A stretch of DNA of 64,000 nt, from positions 62,001 through 126,000 of the forward strand of contig NZ_PVTH01000010.1 in NCBI RefSeq assembly GCF_003002875.1, in the 5' to 3' direction. The translations under genes were made by a program, and so were the position numbers. Below are positions 55,252 through 64,000 of this stretch, one piece after another. Below the pieces are notes generated by a model. It was not told the origin of the DNA, ran no database searches, and saw only the letters and a program-made list of their open reading frames with translations. The DNA is from Arcticibacter pallidicorallinus. Its GTDB lineage: Bacteria; Bacteroidota; Bacteroidia; Sphingobacteriales; Sphingobacteriaceae. How positions within the stretch are numbered: position 1 is the stretch's first letter; every line of letters starts with the position of its first letter.

Positions 55252-56622
55252 ATGACTTTTGAAGAATTTTTCAATAAAAAGAGAATTGACCTGGGACTGC
55301 TCAAAGGTGCAAACCCTGCGCTTTATTCTGAATTCAAAAGTCATTTCGAAACCATGGGAGAAAAGAGCTTCGACCACACTAAAAAATTCTGGTTTAATAA
55401 GCTGAGGCATCTGTATCATTTGGCAGAACCAGTAAAAAAGGCTACCACACAGCCGGAGACGCAAATCGCATCACAGGCAGAACCGCTAAGCTCTCCTACT
55501 ATCGAGCAGAATGTTCCGGCTATTCAAGCTGAGACGGGCCAGGAAGTGAAAGCGCCTGCTTCGCCCAAGCCGGGATTCCGACCGAGAAGCATCCCAGCTC
55601 CAGCTGTACAAAAAACAGAGCAACCTGCTGATACAAAAGACGATGCTGCTTCTGATAAGCCAGCCGCTCCGGTTAGCAAACCGGGGTTCAAGCCGCGGAA
55701 TGTGAAGCCTGTATCGGGAGATTTATCAGAAGACTCACAGAAAACGGCCAGCCGGCCAGGCCAGGATATCCCGTCCGGTGCCTCGCAGGGTAATGCCGCA
55801 AATACACCCCGCCCTGCTTACAAACCACGCTTCAACGCTGGAAAGATCGCGGAAAAAACCGGAGATGCCGAAGAGAATGAGAAAGAGGCTATTGCAGGAA
55901 CGACATCCCCGGCACAGACGACAGTCTCAAGTAAGGCTTCCGCATCAGCGGCAGAACAACCCAAGCCTGCCTATAAGCCCCGGTTTAATGTGAAAAACAT
56001 TCCTGCTAAGGAGAATGCAGCGGGGGACAAGGATCCAGGTACGGAAGGTACTAAAGACAGAACATCTGCAGCAACTTCGCCCGTAGAGCATGCTGTTTCG
56101 GAGAGCTCCTCTCCGGCTGATAACGTAGCTAAAACAAGTGATGGAGCACCTGCTGCTGCTATTGATTCTGCCGTTGATCCTGTTGCAAAGCCGGTCTATA
56201 AGCCCCGCTTCAACCTTAAGACTACTATCAAAACGGAGGCTGAAGAAAAAGAAGGCAACTCTGTTGTAAAAGACCCTTCAACCGGAACGGCAGAACCTGA
56301 AGAACACACATTAGCTGCCGTTCAACCAACCACTGAAGAGGCCGGATCTCAATCAACACAGCAATTGCCGGAACAAAGGTCTGGTGCGACTGAAGAAGTA
56401 AAAGTTGCTGCACCGAAACCCGCTTATAAGCCGCGCTTCAACGCAAAGACTATTACACTGAAGGCAGATGATGAAGCAGGAGCTTCGCCATCTGAACAAC
56501 CTGCGGCCCCTGTTGACTTGTCGGAGAAAAGCCAGGAGTCAGCAGCCGAAGCTTCGGAACAACCCACCAAGCCTGCTTACAAGCCCAGGTTCAATATAAA
56601 AAACATCAAACCTAAGGAATAG
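55252..56622 (+). CDS. Disordered protein with seven KPxYKPRFN repeats, unknown function
   Basis: A 456-residue protein that I cannot place in a named family. The first 57 residues look folded and helical (MTFEEFFNKKRIDLGLLKGA onward, rich in aromatics). The rest is Ala/Glu/Pro/Ser/Thr-rich and probably disordered, with seven copies of a basic motif: KPGFRPRSI (about 106), KPGFKPRNV (about 143), RPAYKPRFNAGKI (about 187), KPAYKPRFNVKNI (about 238), KPVYKPRFNLKTT (about 313), KPAYKPRFNAKTI (about 389) and KPAYKPRFNIKNI (about 439). Spacers are 28-65 residues and acidic. The last copy ends the protein. There is no signal peptide or membrane helix. It lies 15 nt after a YebC-like gene and should be co-transcribed. 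Confidence 0.8.
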   Translation: MTFEEFFNKKRIDLGLLKGANPALYSEFKSHFETMGEKSFDHTKKFWFNKLRHLYHLAEPVKKATTQPETQIASQAEPLSSPTIEQNVPAIQAETGQEVKAPASPKPGFRPRSIPAPAVQKTEQPADTKDDAASDKPAAPVSKPGFKPRNVKPVSGDLSEDSQKTASRPGQDIPSGASQGNAANTPRPAYKPRFNAGKIAEKTGDAEENEKEAIAGTTSPAQTTVSSKASASAAEQPKPAYKPRFNVKNIPAKENAAGDKDPGTEGTKDRTSAATSPVEHAVSESSSPADNVAKTSDGAPAAAIDSAVDPVAKPVYKPRFNLKTTIKTEAEEKEGNSVVKDPSTGTAEPEEHTLAAVQPTTEEAGSQSTQQLPEQRSGATEEVKVAAPKPAYKPRFNAKTITLKADDEAGASPSEQPAAPVDLSEKSQESAAEASEQPTKPAYKPRFNIKNIKPKE

Positions 56623-56624
56623 CT

Positions 56625-57428
56625 TTATTCTGATTTTTCCATTGGAGTAATGCGCTTCTTTGAAAATAGCCAGGACATGAGATCCGGCTCTGCAAAGGCT
56701 GGATCCCAACTGTTGTGGTTAGCTTCAGGATAGAGACTAAACTTCAGGTCTGCATTTCTCTTTCGCAGTTTCCTGACAATATCTTCTGAAAACTCAGGCG
56801 CGACAATATCATCTTTCCCACCGTGAAAAATCCAGAGAGAAACATCATCATACTTCTTGACGTTGGAAGGATCATCCCCACCGCATATAGCAAAGGCAGC
56901 GGCAAATACACCTTGCTTACGACGAAGGAGCTCGAAAGTGCCCATGCCTCCCATTGACAAACCTCCAGCATATATCTGCGAAGAATCTACAAACGGCTTT
57001 TCCAGTATTCTATCCACCAGTCCCAGTAGCATCCGCATAGCCTTGGTAGGTTTACCTTTCTTTCTGAAAGAAAAATGCCGTTTGCCTGCTGTATCTGTGC
57101 TGATCTTAACATTAGACCAATAGCTGTCTGCGGGACATTGAGGGGCTATCACAATGCAAGGATACGTGGTTCTGAACTCCGGCTTCAAAAAAAGACTACC
57201 CCCATTTCTTAGTTGATCTTCATTATTGCTGCCGCTCTCTCCTCTCCCATGTAGAAAGAAGATTACCGGATACTTCTTCGAACTATTGAAGCTCTCAGGG
57301 AACAGTATCCGGTAAGGCAATGTATCGCCTTCGGTAATGAATACCGTGCGCTCATAGCGACTGAAGTCCTGAGCCCGAAGATATGTAGCGCTCAGGCAGA
57401 GCATTAAAATTAGCAGACTTAGTCTCAT
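56625..57428 (-). CDS. Secreted alpha/beta hydrolase (PHB-depolymerase/esterase-like)
   Basis: A secreted hydrolase of about 267 residues. From the ATG at 57428 it begins with a clean signal peptide (MRLSLLILMLCLSATYLRA). The hydrolase core has an oxyanion-region FFLHGRGESGSNN, the nucleophile elbow GGLSMGGMGTFELL (GxSxG), an acid in IFHGGKDDIVAP and His in PEANHNSWDPAF, giving a full triad. Relatives act as feruloyl or acetyl esterases or peptidases on polymers. A longer start at 57473 overlaps the bglX stop (ATGA) and may also be used. It is the last gene of the glycan operon, where it could remove ester substituents. Confidence 0.85.
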   Translation of the reverse strand: MRLSLLILMLCLSATYLRAQDFSRYERTVFITEGDTLPYRILFPESFNSSKKYPVIFFLHGRGESGSNNEDQLRNGGSLFLKPEFRTTYPCIVIAPQCPADSYWSNVKISTDTAGKRHFSFRKKGKPTKAMRMLLGLVDRILEKPFVDSSQIYAGGLSMGGMGTFELLRRKQGVFAAAFAICGGDDPSNVKKYDDVSLWIFHGGKDDIVAPEFSEDIVRKLRKRNADLKFSLYPEANHNSWDPAFAEPDLMSWLFSKKRITPMEKSE

Positions 57429-57469
57429 ACATTGTCGATTTACAGGGTATCCGGTAGCAGGTAGCTTAG

Positions 57470-59752
57470 TCACTGAAGCTTAAAGTTTACCTCTTTTGCA
57501 TCCCGGCTGTTTGTACCGATAAATAACTTGAAATCTCCTGGTTCCGCAGCAAATTTTAGCTCAGAGTTGTAAAACTTAAGCATTTCTTCGTCTATCAGGA
57601 AGGTCACTTCCCTGGACTCCCCGGGCTTTAAGGAGACTTTCTGGAAACCCTTGAGTTCTTTTACCGGACGGGTGATACTACCGACCATATCCCGGATATA
57701 AAGCTGTACGACCTCCTTTCCTTCCAGGGATCCGCTGTTGGTAAGAGAGACACTTGCCGTTATAGACTTGCCTGACCTGAGCAGACTGTCGCTCAACCGG
57801 ATATTTCCGTAAGAGAACTGTGTATAGCTCAGACCATATCCGAATGGGTACAAAGGGTCATTCGATACATCCAGATAATTGGAACGGAACTTTTGAAACC
57901 ATTTGCCGTCTTCCAAAGGTCTGCCGGTGTTTTTATGGTTATAAAAGATTGGAACCTGTCCGACATTTTGCGGGAAAGTCATCGTAAGCTTTCCCGAAGG
58001 ATTCACAGCGCCGAAGAGAACGTCAGCTATTGCATCTCCCGCCTCTGAGCCTCCAAACCAGACGTTCAAAATCGCGGGTACGTTTTCTGATTCCCATTGA
58101 AGAGCTAAGGGCCTTCCGGTGAACAAGATAAGAACAACCGGTTTGCCCGTTTTTAACAGTTCAGCAAGAAGATCTTTTTGAACCTGCGGAATACCAATAT
58201 CGGTGCGGCTGGAGCTTTCCCCACTCATTTCGGCAGACTCTCCTAAAGCGGCGACGATCACGTCTGCCTGCCCGGCTATTTGCAGGGCCTCATTTCGGAT
58301 CACTTCAGCACTCCGGCTGTCTCTACGCAAAGTCTTGCCGAACATGGTAGCGCGTTCTTCGAGAATACTGTCCTCAGTGAGATTTGAGCCCTTAGCATAG
58401 AGGATGCGGCTTTGCTTGCCTACGCTCGCCTTCAGGCCGTTTAATACGGAGACGGATTTACTGAAGTCAGCAGCTACACTCCAGGTTCCTGTCATATTCT
58501 CAGTTGCATCGGCAAGAGGTCCTATAAGCGCAATTGTTCCGGTCTTTTTCAGCGGTAGCGTATTGCGTTCATTCTTCATCAGGACAAAACTCTGAGCAGC
58601 AGTAGATCTGGCTTCCTTTCTAAATGCAGGGGTGTAAATCTCCTTCTTGCTTCTTTTTATATCACAATAGCGATAGGGGTCAGTGAAGAGGCCGAGCTTA
58701 TACTTCGCTTCAAGCACTCGTCTGCAAGCCATATCGATTTCTTGCTGGCTCACCTTACCTTCATCTAGAGATTGTTTAAGCGTGGTCAGAAAACCTTCGC
58801 CTACCATATCCATATCGACACCGGCTTTAAGAGCCAGTGCCGAAACTGCCCGTAGATCGCCTAAGCCATGATCAACCATTTCATTGATGGCGGTATAATC
58901 GGTGACGACCATGCCATTAAATCCCCATTGATTTCGAAGAACTTCTGTCATCAGCCATTTATTGGCACTGGCCGGGATACCGTCCACTTCGTTAAATGAA
59001 GTCATCACTGTACCTACGCCTGCCTCAATAGATGCCTGATACGGAAGAAAGAATTCGTTATACATCCTCACCCGGCTCATATCGGTCGTATTATAATCGC
59101 GGCCGGCCTCAGCTGCTCCATACAGAGCGAAATGTTTCACACAAGCGATGATAGTATTGTTCTTTGAAAGGTCATCACCCTGGTAACCCTTAATCATGGC
59201 TTTGGCTATTTCTGCACCGAGGTAAGGGTCTTCGCCCGATCCTTCCGAAACCCGTCCCCATCGTGCGTCTCTTGAAATGTCGACCATAGGTGAGAAAGTC
59301 CAGTTAATACCATCTGCGCTTGCCTCAATCGCCGCGATTCTGGCGCTGCGCTCAATCAGTGGCATATCCCAGCTGCAGGATAGTCCGAGCGGAATAGGAA
59401 ACACCGTCTGATATCCATGGATTACGTCCATTCCAAATATCAGCGGAATCTTCAACCGGCTCTTCTCTACAGCTATTTTCTGAACATCCCTGATTTTGGC
59501 GACTGTCTTGATATTAAACAATCCCCCGACCTTACCCTCTGCTATCTTACCTGCAATATCAGAGCTGGAAGCCTGTCCGGTCGTAATATCTCCCGCGCCG
59601 GGCAGGTTCAGCTGACCGAGTTTCTCTTCGACGGTCATCTGTTGCATCAGCCTGTTAATAAACTGATCCATCTTTGTGTCGCGTGTTGTCTGTGCCATCC
59701 CGGCTGAGAGAGATAGCATTAAGATTGTTAGTAACGTTCTGTAAACCTTCAT
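57470..59752 (-). CDS. bglX: Beta-glucosidase, glycoside hydrolase family 3
   Basis: A 760-residue periplasmic exo-glycosidase that releases glucose from beta-linked oligosaccharides. It has a signal peptide (about 1-20), a TIM-barrel domain (about 28-370) with KIPLIFGMDVIHGYQTVFPI and the nucleophile Asp285 in FNGMVVTDYTAINEM, an alpha/beta sandwich (about 385-620), and a C-terminal fibronectin-III-like domain (about 655-755). Length is that of BglX. It sits 28 nt after a GH43-like gene and before an esterase. In Bacteroidota, related GH3 enzymes act on sophorose beside GH144 glucanases. Confidence 0.95.
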   Translation of the reverse strand: MKVYRTLLTILMLSLSAGMAQTTRDTKMDQFINRLMQQMTVEEKLGQLNLPGAGDITTGQASSSDIAGKIAEGKVGGLFNIKTVAKIRDVQKIAVEKSRLKIPLIFGMDVIHGYQTVFPIPLGLSCSWDMPLIERSARIAAIEASADGINWTFSPMVDISRDARWGRVSEGSGEDPYLGAEIAKAMIKGYQGDDLSKNNTIIACVKHFALYGAAEAGRDYNTTDMSRVRMYNEFFLPYQASIEAGVGTVMTSFNEVDGIPASANKWLMTEVLRNQWGFNGMVVTDYTAINEMVDHGLGDLRAVSALALKAGVDMDMVGEGFLTTLKQSLDEGKVSQQEIDMACRRVLEAKYKLGLFTDPYRYCDIKRSKKEIYTPAFRKEARSTAAQSFVLMKNERNTLPLKKTGTIALIGPLADATENMTGTWSVAADFSKSVSVLNGLKASVGKQSRILYAKGSNLTEDSILEERATMFGKTLRRDSRSAEVIRNEALQIAGQADVIVAALGESAEMSGESSSRTDIGIPQVQKDLLAELLKTGKPVVLILFTGRPLALQWESENVPAILNVWFGGSEAGDAIADVLFGAVNPSGKLTMTFPQNVGQVPIFYNHKNTGRPLEDGKWFQKFRSNYLDVSNDPLYPFGYGLSYTQFSYGNIRLSDSLLRSGKSITASVSLTNSGSLEGKEVVQLYIRDMVGSITRPVKELKGFQKVSLKPGESREVTFLIDEEMLKFYNSELKFAAEPGDFKLFIGTNSRDAKEVNFKLQ

Positions 59753-59780
59753 AATTGACTAATTAAGCTTGTACCTGATG

Positions 59781-61529
59781 TTATTTTACTTCCACAGCGG
59801 GCGTCCGTTTTGATATACCATTCTCGCTGAATGCTTCAATACTGAAATAATAGGTTTGATCAACACCGAGACTCTTCAAGTGTAATGAGTCATCGTTGTA
59901 GACCATCCACGAGTTATATAATTTATCCGGTGCTATTCCCCAGAGGACGTTATGCCCCTGTACATTCTTCTCTTTCTTCCATGAAATTAAGGCATCCCGT
60001 CTATCGGGCAGACGCTTCACGTTGAATGACTTCACTGCGCCGGGAGCCTTTCCCTGCCCTGATCCAAAGACCCTCAATCCGGATATAGCCAGATTAGGGG
60101 TGGGTACATGGATGTTCTTGTATCGAATGTAGCGAACTGTTTTAGCCTGCCCTAACTCAACGTAGTCATTAGGCACGTCTTTTAAGCTATTGGATCTATC
60201 GACCAGAGTGCTCCAGCGTTTTCCATTTGTTGACCCCTCGATTACGTACCGGTGGTAAAGACCTGAAACACGACCGTAGAGATCAGACTTAAAATCGTGG
60301 TAGTTTAACTGGATAGCATGGACAGCAGAGGGCTTCTGCAGATCAATTTCCAGCCATTGCGTCGAGTCGTTCTTCGCTGCTACCCAGAAAGTTTTGATAC
60401 TCTCATCTGTAATATTCTCTGGGGAATAGCCTTCAAATGTGGAGGATGCTTTAACCGGCTTATCGAACGACAACAACATCCATCCTCTAAAAGCACCTTT
60501 TTTACCGGCCACCGAAGGAGCGTAGTGTGGATAATCGCCAAAGCTTGTATTGGAATACATCAGACCATCCTTATCAAAGAACGCCGGAAACATACATAGT
60601 CGTCGCTCCCAATTGACATTAACAGATAATGCCATGGAGGCAAAATGCCAGTAGGTATTGTCGGGACCAAAAACAGTGCTTCCATGACCCGCACCATTAG
60701 CAAATCCCCCGGGTTTATAGAAAACCGGATTGTTGGGCGCATACTCGTAAGGACCCAGCGGGGAATCACTGGTATATACCCCATCTCCATACACATTAAA
60801 CTCCGTCCCCGGTGCCGCATACTGCATGTAGTACTTGTTATTATGCTTCGTTAGCCATGCCCCTTCCATATAGCCTTTCAGTACCGTATCCGAATGATTC
60901 TCTCCGAAGCGTTCCCAACCGTGTTTATCTCCATCCAGCTTAAAAAGCTCGACTATCTTCTCGTCCGCCTGAAAGCGGTTGGTTCGGTCCAGTTTACGCC
61001 CTCTCAGAGGATATGTATTAGAAGAACCCCAGAACATATACGCCTGACCATCATCATCGATAAATAAATCAGGATCCTGCAGATCATTAAGAATGTTCGG
61101 TACGGCTTTCCAGTCCCCCCTTTTCGGGTTATCCGTATACAGAATACTCATCGAGCCTGAAGGATCTCCGGCTACGTATAAAACCGAGTCTTTATAGTTG
61201 TGGGCTGCCGGAGCATTCGATCCCTGGAAGTACCACTTCTCCGGGGCGATGAACGTCCAGCTGGCGAGGTCTGTAGAATGCCAGTAGCCCATGGAGCGGG
61301 TTACAAACATATAGTACTCCCCTCTGAACTTGACGACAGCGGGGTCGGCACCTGACCGGTAAGAAAGGTTACGGCTGGCATCATAGACCATGTAAGTGTA
61401 GTCAATATTCAGGGGATTGCAATAGGTGCTCGTCTGTGTGTGCTGCGCCCTAAGCGCTGGAATAGAGCAGAAAAGAAGCGCATAGAAAAGCAAAAAATAG
61501 CCCCTGTATATTTTGATTCTTTCGATCAT
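59781..61529 (-). CDS. Secreted GH43-family glycoside hydrolase with discoidin (F5/8C) domain
   Basis: A 582-residue exported enzyme. It has a signal peptide (about 10-28), a five-bladed GH43-like propeller (about 35-345), a discoidin/CBM32-like domain (about 355-495, IDLQKPSAVHAIQLNYHDF) and a short Fn3-like end (about 500-580). The three GH43 acidic residues are visible: the base in RSGADPAVVKF, the modulator in DLQDPDLFIDDDGQAY and the acid in KGYMEGAWLTKHN. GH43 enzymes usually cut arabinan, xylan or galactan; the exact substrate is not readable. It follows a GH144-type gene after 2 nt. Confidence 0.9.
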   Translation of the reverse strand: MIERIKIYRGYFLLFYALLFCSIPALRAQHTQTSTYCNPLNIDYTYMVYDASRNLSYRSGADPAVVKFRGEYYMFVTRSMGYWHSTDLASWTFIAPEKWYFQGSNAPAAHNYKDSVLYVAGDPSGSMSILYTDNPKRGDWKAVPNILNDLQDPDLFIDDDGQAYMFWGSSNTYPLRGRKLDRTNRFQADEKIVELFKLDGDKHGWERFGENHSDTVLKGYMEGAWLTKHNNKYYMQYAAPGTEFNVYGDGVYTSDSPLGPYEYAPNNPVFYKPGGFANGAGHGSTVFGPDNTYWHFASMALSVNVNWERRLCMFPAFFDKDGLMYSNTSFGDYPHYAPSVAGKKGAFRGWMLLSFDKPVKASSTFEGYSPENITDESIKTFWVAAKNDSTQWLEIDLQKPSAVHAIQLNYHDFKSDLYGRVSGLYHRYVIEGSTNGKRWSTLVDRSNSLKDVPNDYVELGQAKTVRYIRYKNIHVPTPNLAISGLRVFGSGQGKAPGAVKSFNVKRLPDRRDALISWKKEKNVQGHNVLWGIAPDKLYNSWMVYNDDSLHLKSLGVDQTYYFSIEAFSENGISKRTPAVEVK

Positions 61530-61531
61530 AT

Positions 61532-62893
61532 TTAACGTTTTAAATGCGGACTTTCAAAGCCCAGCTTGTTCAAACCATTTTGTACATCCACATTTTTCAT
61601 GAACAATTTCCAGAGTAAGCCCGACCTCCCGTTTTCAATCATCACCACCTGCGGACCCTGGTCTATTGCCAGATATCTTTGAGGGTACCAATGTTCCGTC
61701 TCACTGAATGCATCGTAAAATCCATACTTCCCCCATACCTTATCTTCGAGGTCCTCATAGAGGTACCGAATCACCTGCACGGAATATTCAGGGGTATACG
61801 GATAGGATGATATCGCTGCTGTAGGTGATATCACCCCCAGATCTTCGCCAGGTTTGTGACCTGCATAGCCGTTAACAGAATAGCTCGCGGTAAGTCCCCA
61901 GGACTTTTCTCCGTAGCCCTTATAACCCTTCGGATTCTGTATAGCATAAGCCCGATGAATCAGCGTATGGTTCTTATTTAGCGCCCAATAATCCGCATAC
62001 TTGTCCTTCAAGCCTGTCGGGTCTAAACCCAGATAAGAGTAATGAGCCCAGAAAAGCGGACCAACACTACCGGGTGAACCATTGTGTGACAGTATGGTCT
62101 TATAACCGAATTGTTCAGCATCGGTCTTTATCGCACCATTCCGGGCCCAGCCTTCGTGATAAACATCAGCGGGAACACCATGCGTAGGCGAAGCAGCTGC
62201 CAGCAGATACATCATCAGACATTCGTCATAGCCGCGAACCGCAAAGTTCATTTCCCAACCGAACTGCGGACTCCAATGCCAGTAGAGCACATTTTCGCCA
62301 TTCTTCCGATACCAGCTCCAGTCGATGCTTTTCCATAGGCTATCCGCCCGATTTGCAAGTCCTTGTTCCTCCTCGTTCCCGTTACGGAAATACTCACTTA
62401 CACAAATCAGGCCCTGGGCCATAAAAGCAGTCTCCACTAAGTCGCCGCCATTGTCTTTCTTACTAAAGGGCTTCACCTTGCCCGTCTTCCCCTCAAACCA
62501 GTGCGGCCAGGCACCATGGAACCGATCTGCTTTACCAAGAAAGTCTACCACAAGCGAAAGGCGCTCAACAGCTTCCTCTCTGCTGATAAACTTCCGTTCG
62601 ACACCCACCAGGATGGCCATCACTCCAAAACCACTACCTCCAATCGTTACCACATCCTGATCATTCTGAGGGTATTCGCCATCGATATGGATCCGCTCCC
62701 TCGCCATTCCCGAATTGGGTTCAGCCCCCTCCCAGAAATAGTCGAACGTTCTTTTCTGAACGAGGGTTAACAAGGAATCATCGGTAAGTGAATCGGTTCC
62801 TGAAGACGCTGTCGCGGAGTTAGTCTTTTTACTCCCTCCACAAGCAGACATCAGGAGTATAAGAACCAGGTATAGAATCTGTAAACTCTTCAT
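61532..62893 (-). CDS. Glucoamylase-family lipoprotein (PF10091; GH144-like, putative endo-beta-1,2-glucanase)
   Basis: A 453-residue lipoprotein: signal peptide ending MSAC (Cys about 18), then an (alpha/alpha)6-barrel of the PF10091 family. Family stretches are YFWEGAEPNSGMARER, IGGSGFGVMAILVGVERKF, PHWFEGKTGKVKPFSKKDNG, LYWHWSPQFGWEMN, GYDECLMMYLLAAASPTHG and IDQGPQVVMIENGRSGLLW. Characterised relatives of this family (GH144) are endo-beta-1,2-glucanases; others are untested. It is a tandem paralogue of the gene just upstream (10-nt gap). Together with GH3 it would cut beta-glucan to sophorose-like oligomers and glucose. Confidence 0.85.
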   Translation of the reverse strand: MKSLQILYLVLILLMSACGGSKKTNSATASSGTDSLTDDSLLTLVQKRTFDYFWEGAEPNSGMARERIHIDGEYPQNDQDVVTIGGSGFGVMAILVGVERKFISREEAVERLSLVVDFLGKADRFHGAWPHWFEGKTGKVKPFSKKDNGGDLVETAFMAQGLICVSEYFRNGNEEEQGLANRADSLWKSIDWSWYRKNGENVLYWHWSPQFGWEMNFAVRGYDECLMMYLLAAASPTHGVPADVYHEGWARNGAIKTDAEQFGYKTILSHNGSPGSVGPLFWAHYSYLGLDPTGLKDKYADYWALNKNHTLIHRAYAIQNPKGYKGYGEKSWGLTASYSVNGYAGHKPGEDLGVISPTAAISSYPYTPEYSVQVIRYLYEDLEDKVWGKYGFYDAFSETEHWYPQRYLAIDQGPQVVMIENGRSGLLWKLFMKNVDVQNGLNKLGFESPHLKR

Positions 62894-62903
62894 TTTCCTA
62901 TTG

Positions 62904-64000
62904 TTAAATATGAGGACTACTAAAACCCAGGTCTTTAAGACCTTTTTTCACTTCCGGACAACTCATAAACAAGTCCCACAGAAGACCGCTTCTGTGATTT
63001 TCTATCATCACGATAATAGGACCCTGATCAATAGCCAGAAACGAATTGGCAAACCAGGGTTCATAAAGGGAAAATGCATCAATAAAACCGTACTCTTTCC
63101 ACAGCCTGTCTCCTAGCTTGTAATAAAAAAACTTCAACGCTCTCATAGATTCCTCGGGAGTATAGGGGAAGGACGATAGGGCCGCCGTTGGCGATACTAC
63201 GCCATTATCATTTCTCGGGTCATGAGCCAGGTAGCCGTTAATATCGTCACTAGCCGTTAGTCCCCAGCACTCTTCACTGTAACCGAAGAACTTTTTAGGA
63301 TTGGCTACCGAGTATCGGTAGTTGATCATCGTATGCGCTTTATTCTGCACTCCATAATCAGCATAAGCATCTTTCAGGCCATTTGGGTTCAGGCCCAGAA
63401 AAGAATAGTGAGAGAAGAACAGCGGACCACCATTTTCAGGCCCCAGCGGCAGTACGACATCATAATACCTATTGCCATTTACCATCTGGCCATTATTGGC
63501 CCAGCCCTTATCATAAACTGATTTGGGAATAGCATGATTCGGCGAAGAAGCCGCCAGTACATAAGTAATCAGCGCTTCATTCCATCCACGGATAGGCAGG
63601 TTAATGTCCCAGTTGTATTGAGGGCTCCAATGCCAGTACAGAACATCTTGGTTACCGCGCCTGAACCAATCCCACTCCACATCATTCCACAAGATATTGA
63701 TATCATTGCGAAGTGTCGACTCGGCCGCACCTCCCCCGTCGAAGAACTGCCGGGCGGTTAAAAGCCCCTGGAAGAGCAGTGAGGTTTCAACAAGGTCGGC
63801 CCCATTGTCTTTGGCACTGAAGGGTTGCACCGCGCCTGTACTGCCGTTCATCCAGTGCGGAAACGCGCCATGAAAACGCTGCGCTTTATTCTTGAGAAAG
63901 TCGACGATACGCTGCATGCGGGTCAGTGCCTCCTGGCGGCTGATGAAATTACGATGAACACCCACCACTATCGACATAATGCCGAAACCCGAACCTCCGG
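62904..64000 (-). CDS. Second glucoamylase-family (PF10091, GH144-like) protein, cut by window end
   Basis: The last 364 or so residues of a paralogue of the preceding gene; the frame runs through the end of the window in the GGSGFGIMSIVVGVHRNF segment, so the internal ATG at 63977 is not the start. It shares KAQRFHGAFPHWMNGSTGAV, QPFSAKDNGADLVETSLLF, LYWHWSPQYNWDIN, WNEALITYVLAASSPNHA and IDQGPIIVMIENHRSGLLW with its neighbour. The pair suggests duplication followed by specialisation within one glycan-utilisation operon. Confidence 0.88.
   Translation of the reverse strand, partial: GGSGFGIMSIVVGVHRNFISRQEALTRMQRIVDFLKNKAQRFHGAFPHWMNGSTGAVQPFSAKDNGADLVETSLLFQGLLTARQFFDGGGAAESTLRNDINILWNDVEWDWFRRGNQDVLYWHWSPQYNWDINLPIRGWNEALITYVLAASSPNHAIPKSVYDKGWANNGQMVNGNRYYDVVLPLGPENGGPLFFSHYSFLGLNPNGLKDAYADYGVQNKAHTMINYRYSVANPKKFFGYSEECWGLTASDDINGYLAHDPRNDNGVVSPTAALSSFPYTPEESMRALKFFYYKLGDRLWKEYGFIDAFSLYEPWFANSFLAIDQGPIIVMIENHRSGLLWDLFMSCPEVKKGLKDLGFSSPHI

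Noticed and set aside
1-64000. Search for tRNA or rRNA genes, insertion sequences and prophage genes
   Set aside because: No cloverleaf-like segment, rRNA segment, transposase, integrase or phage structural gene could be recognised in any gap or frame.

Overview
The window reads as a chromosomal segment of a Bacteroidota bacterium, most likely family Sphingobacteriaceae (Pedobacter or Mucilaginibacter-like). The pointers are a SusC/SusD pair behind an ECF sigma factor and FecR anti-sigma factor, a subtilase with a type IX secretion (T9SS) C-terminal tail, promoters of the Bacteroidota TAnnTTTG type, lack of clear Shine-Dalgarno sequences, and the gene order secY-map-infA-rpmJ-rpsM-rpsK-rpsD-rpoA-rplQ. 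This is inference from family knowledge; no 16S rRNA is present. I see no tRNA, rRNA, CRISPR array, insertion sequence or prophage.

Layout. 1-8966 (+): tail of an RND efflux pump, then a regulated outer-membrane uptake locus (ECF sigma, FecR, SusC with an STN signalling domain, SusD) and a secreted ThuA-like protein. 9030-16389 (-): lpdA, a GNAT-like protein, and sucB-sucA, so two of the three 2-oxoglutarate dehydrogenase subunits plus E3. 16487-21984: a light/redox group with a divergent photolyase-like protein, a CBS protein, a thioredoxin-like ferredoxin, a TIGR01777 epimerase overlapping a canonical CPD photolyase, and a sugar-nucleotidyltransferase. 22164-36996 (-): 29 genes of the S10/spc/alpha ribosomal protein cluster from rplC to rplQ, with secY, map, infA and rpoA. 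rpsJ is missing from its usual place before rplC, and a good promoter stands there instead. 37474-40101 (+): purN and purH, separated by a 513-nt gap holding a long palindrome. 40149-45803 (+): mreB-mreC-mreD-mrdA-rodA, the complete elongasome operon.

45805-56622 is mixed housekeeping: a proline-rich hypothetical convergent with rodA, thymidine kinase, a T9SS subtilase, PBP4 (dacB), aspartate-semialdehyde dehydrogenase, a lamin-tail surface protein, a YebC-family regulator, and next to it a disordered protein with seven copies of a K-P-x-[YF]-[KR]-P-R motif. 56625-64000 (-) is a glycan-degrading operon: two tandem PF10091/GH144-type proteins (one cut by the window edge), a GH43-like protein with a discoidin domain, a GH3 beta-glucosidase and a secreted alpha/beta hydrolase. 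GH144 plus GH3 suggests beta-1,2-glucan or a related beta-glucan as substrate, though this is a hypothesis.

The less expected signals are the KPRFN repeat protein, a photolyase paralogue that has lost flavin-site residues, an 89-residue RGG-like tail on ribosomal protein S3, hairpins in most wide gaps of the ribosomal operon, a 140-nt palindrome between purN and purH, and a plus-strand terminator with no gene in front of it near 11800.
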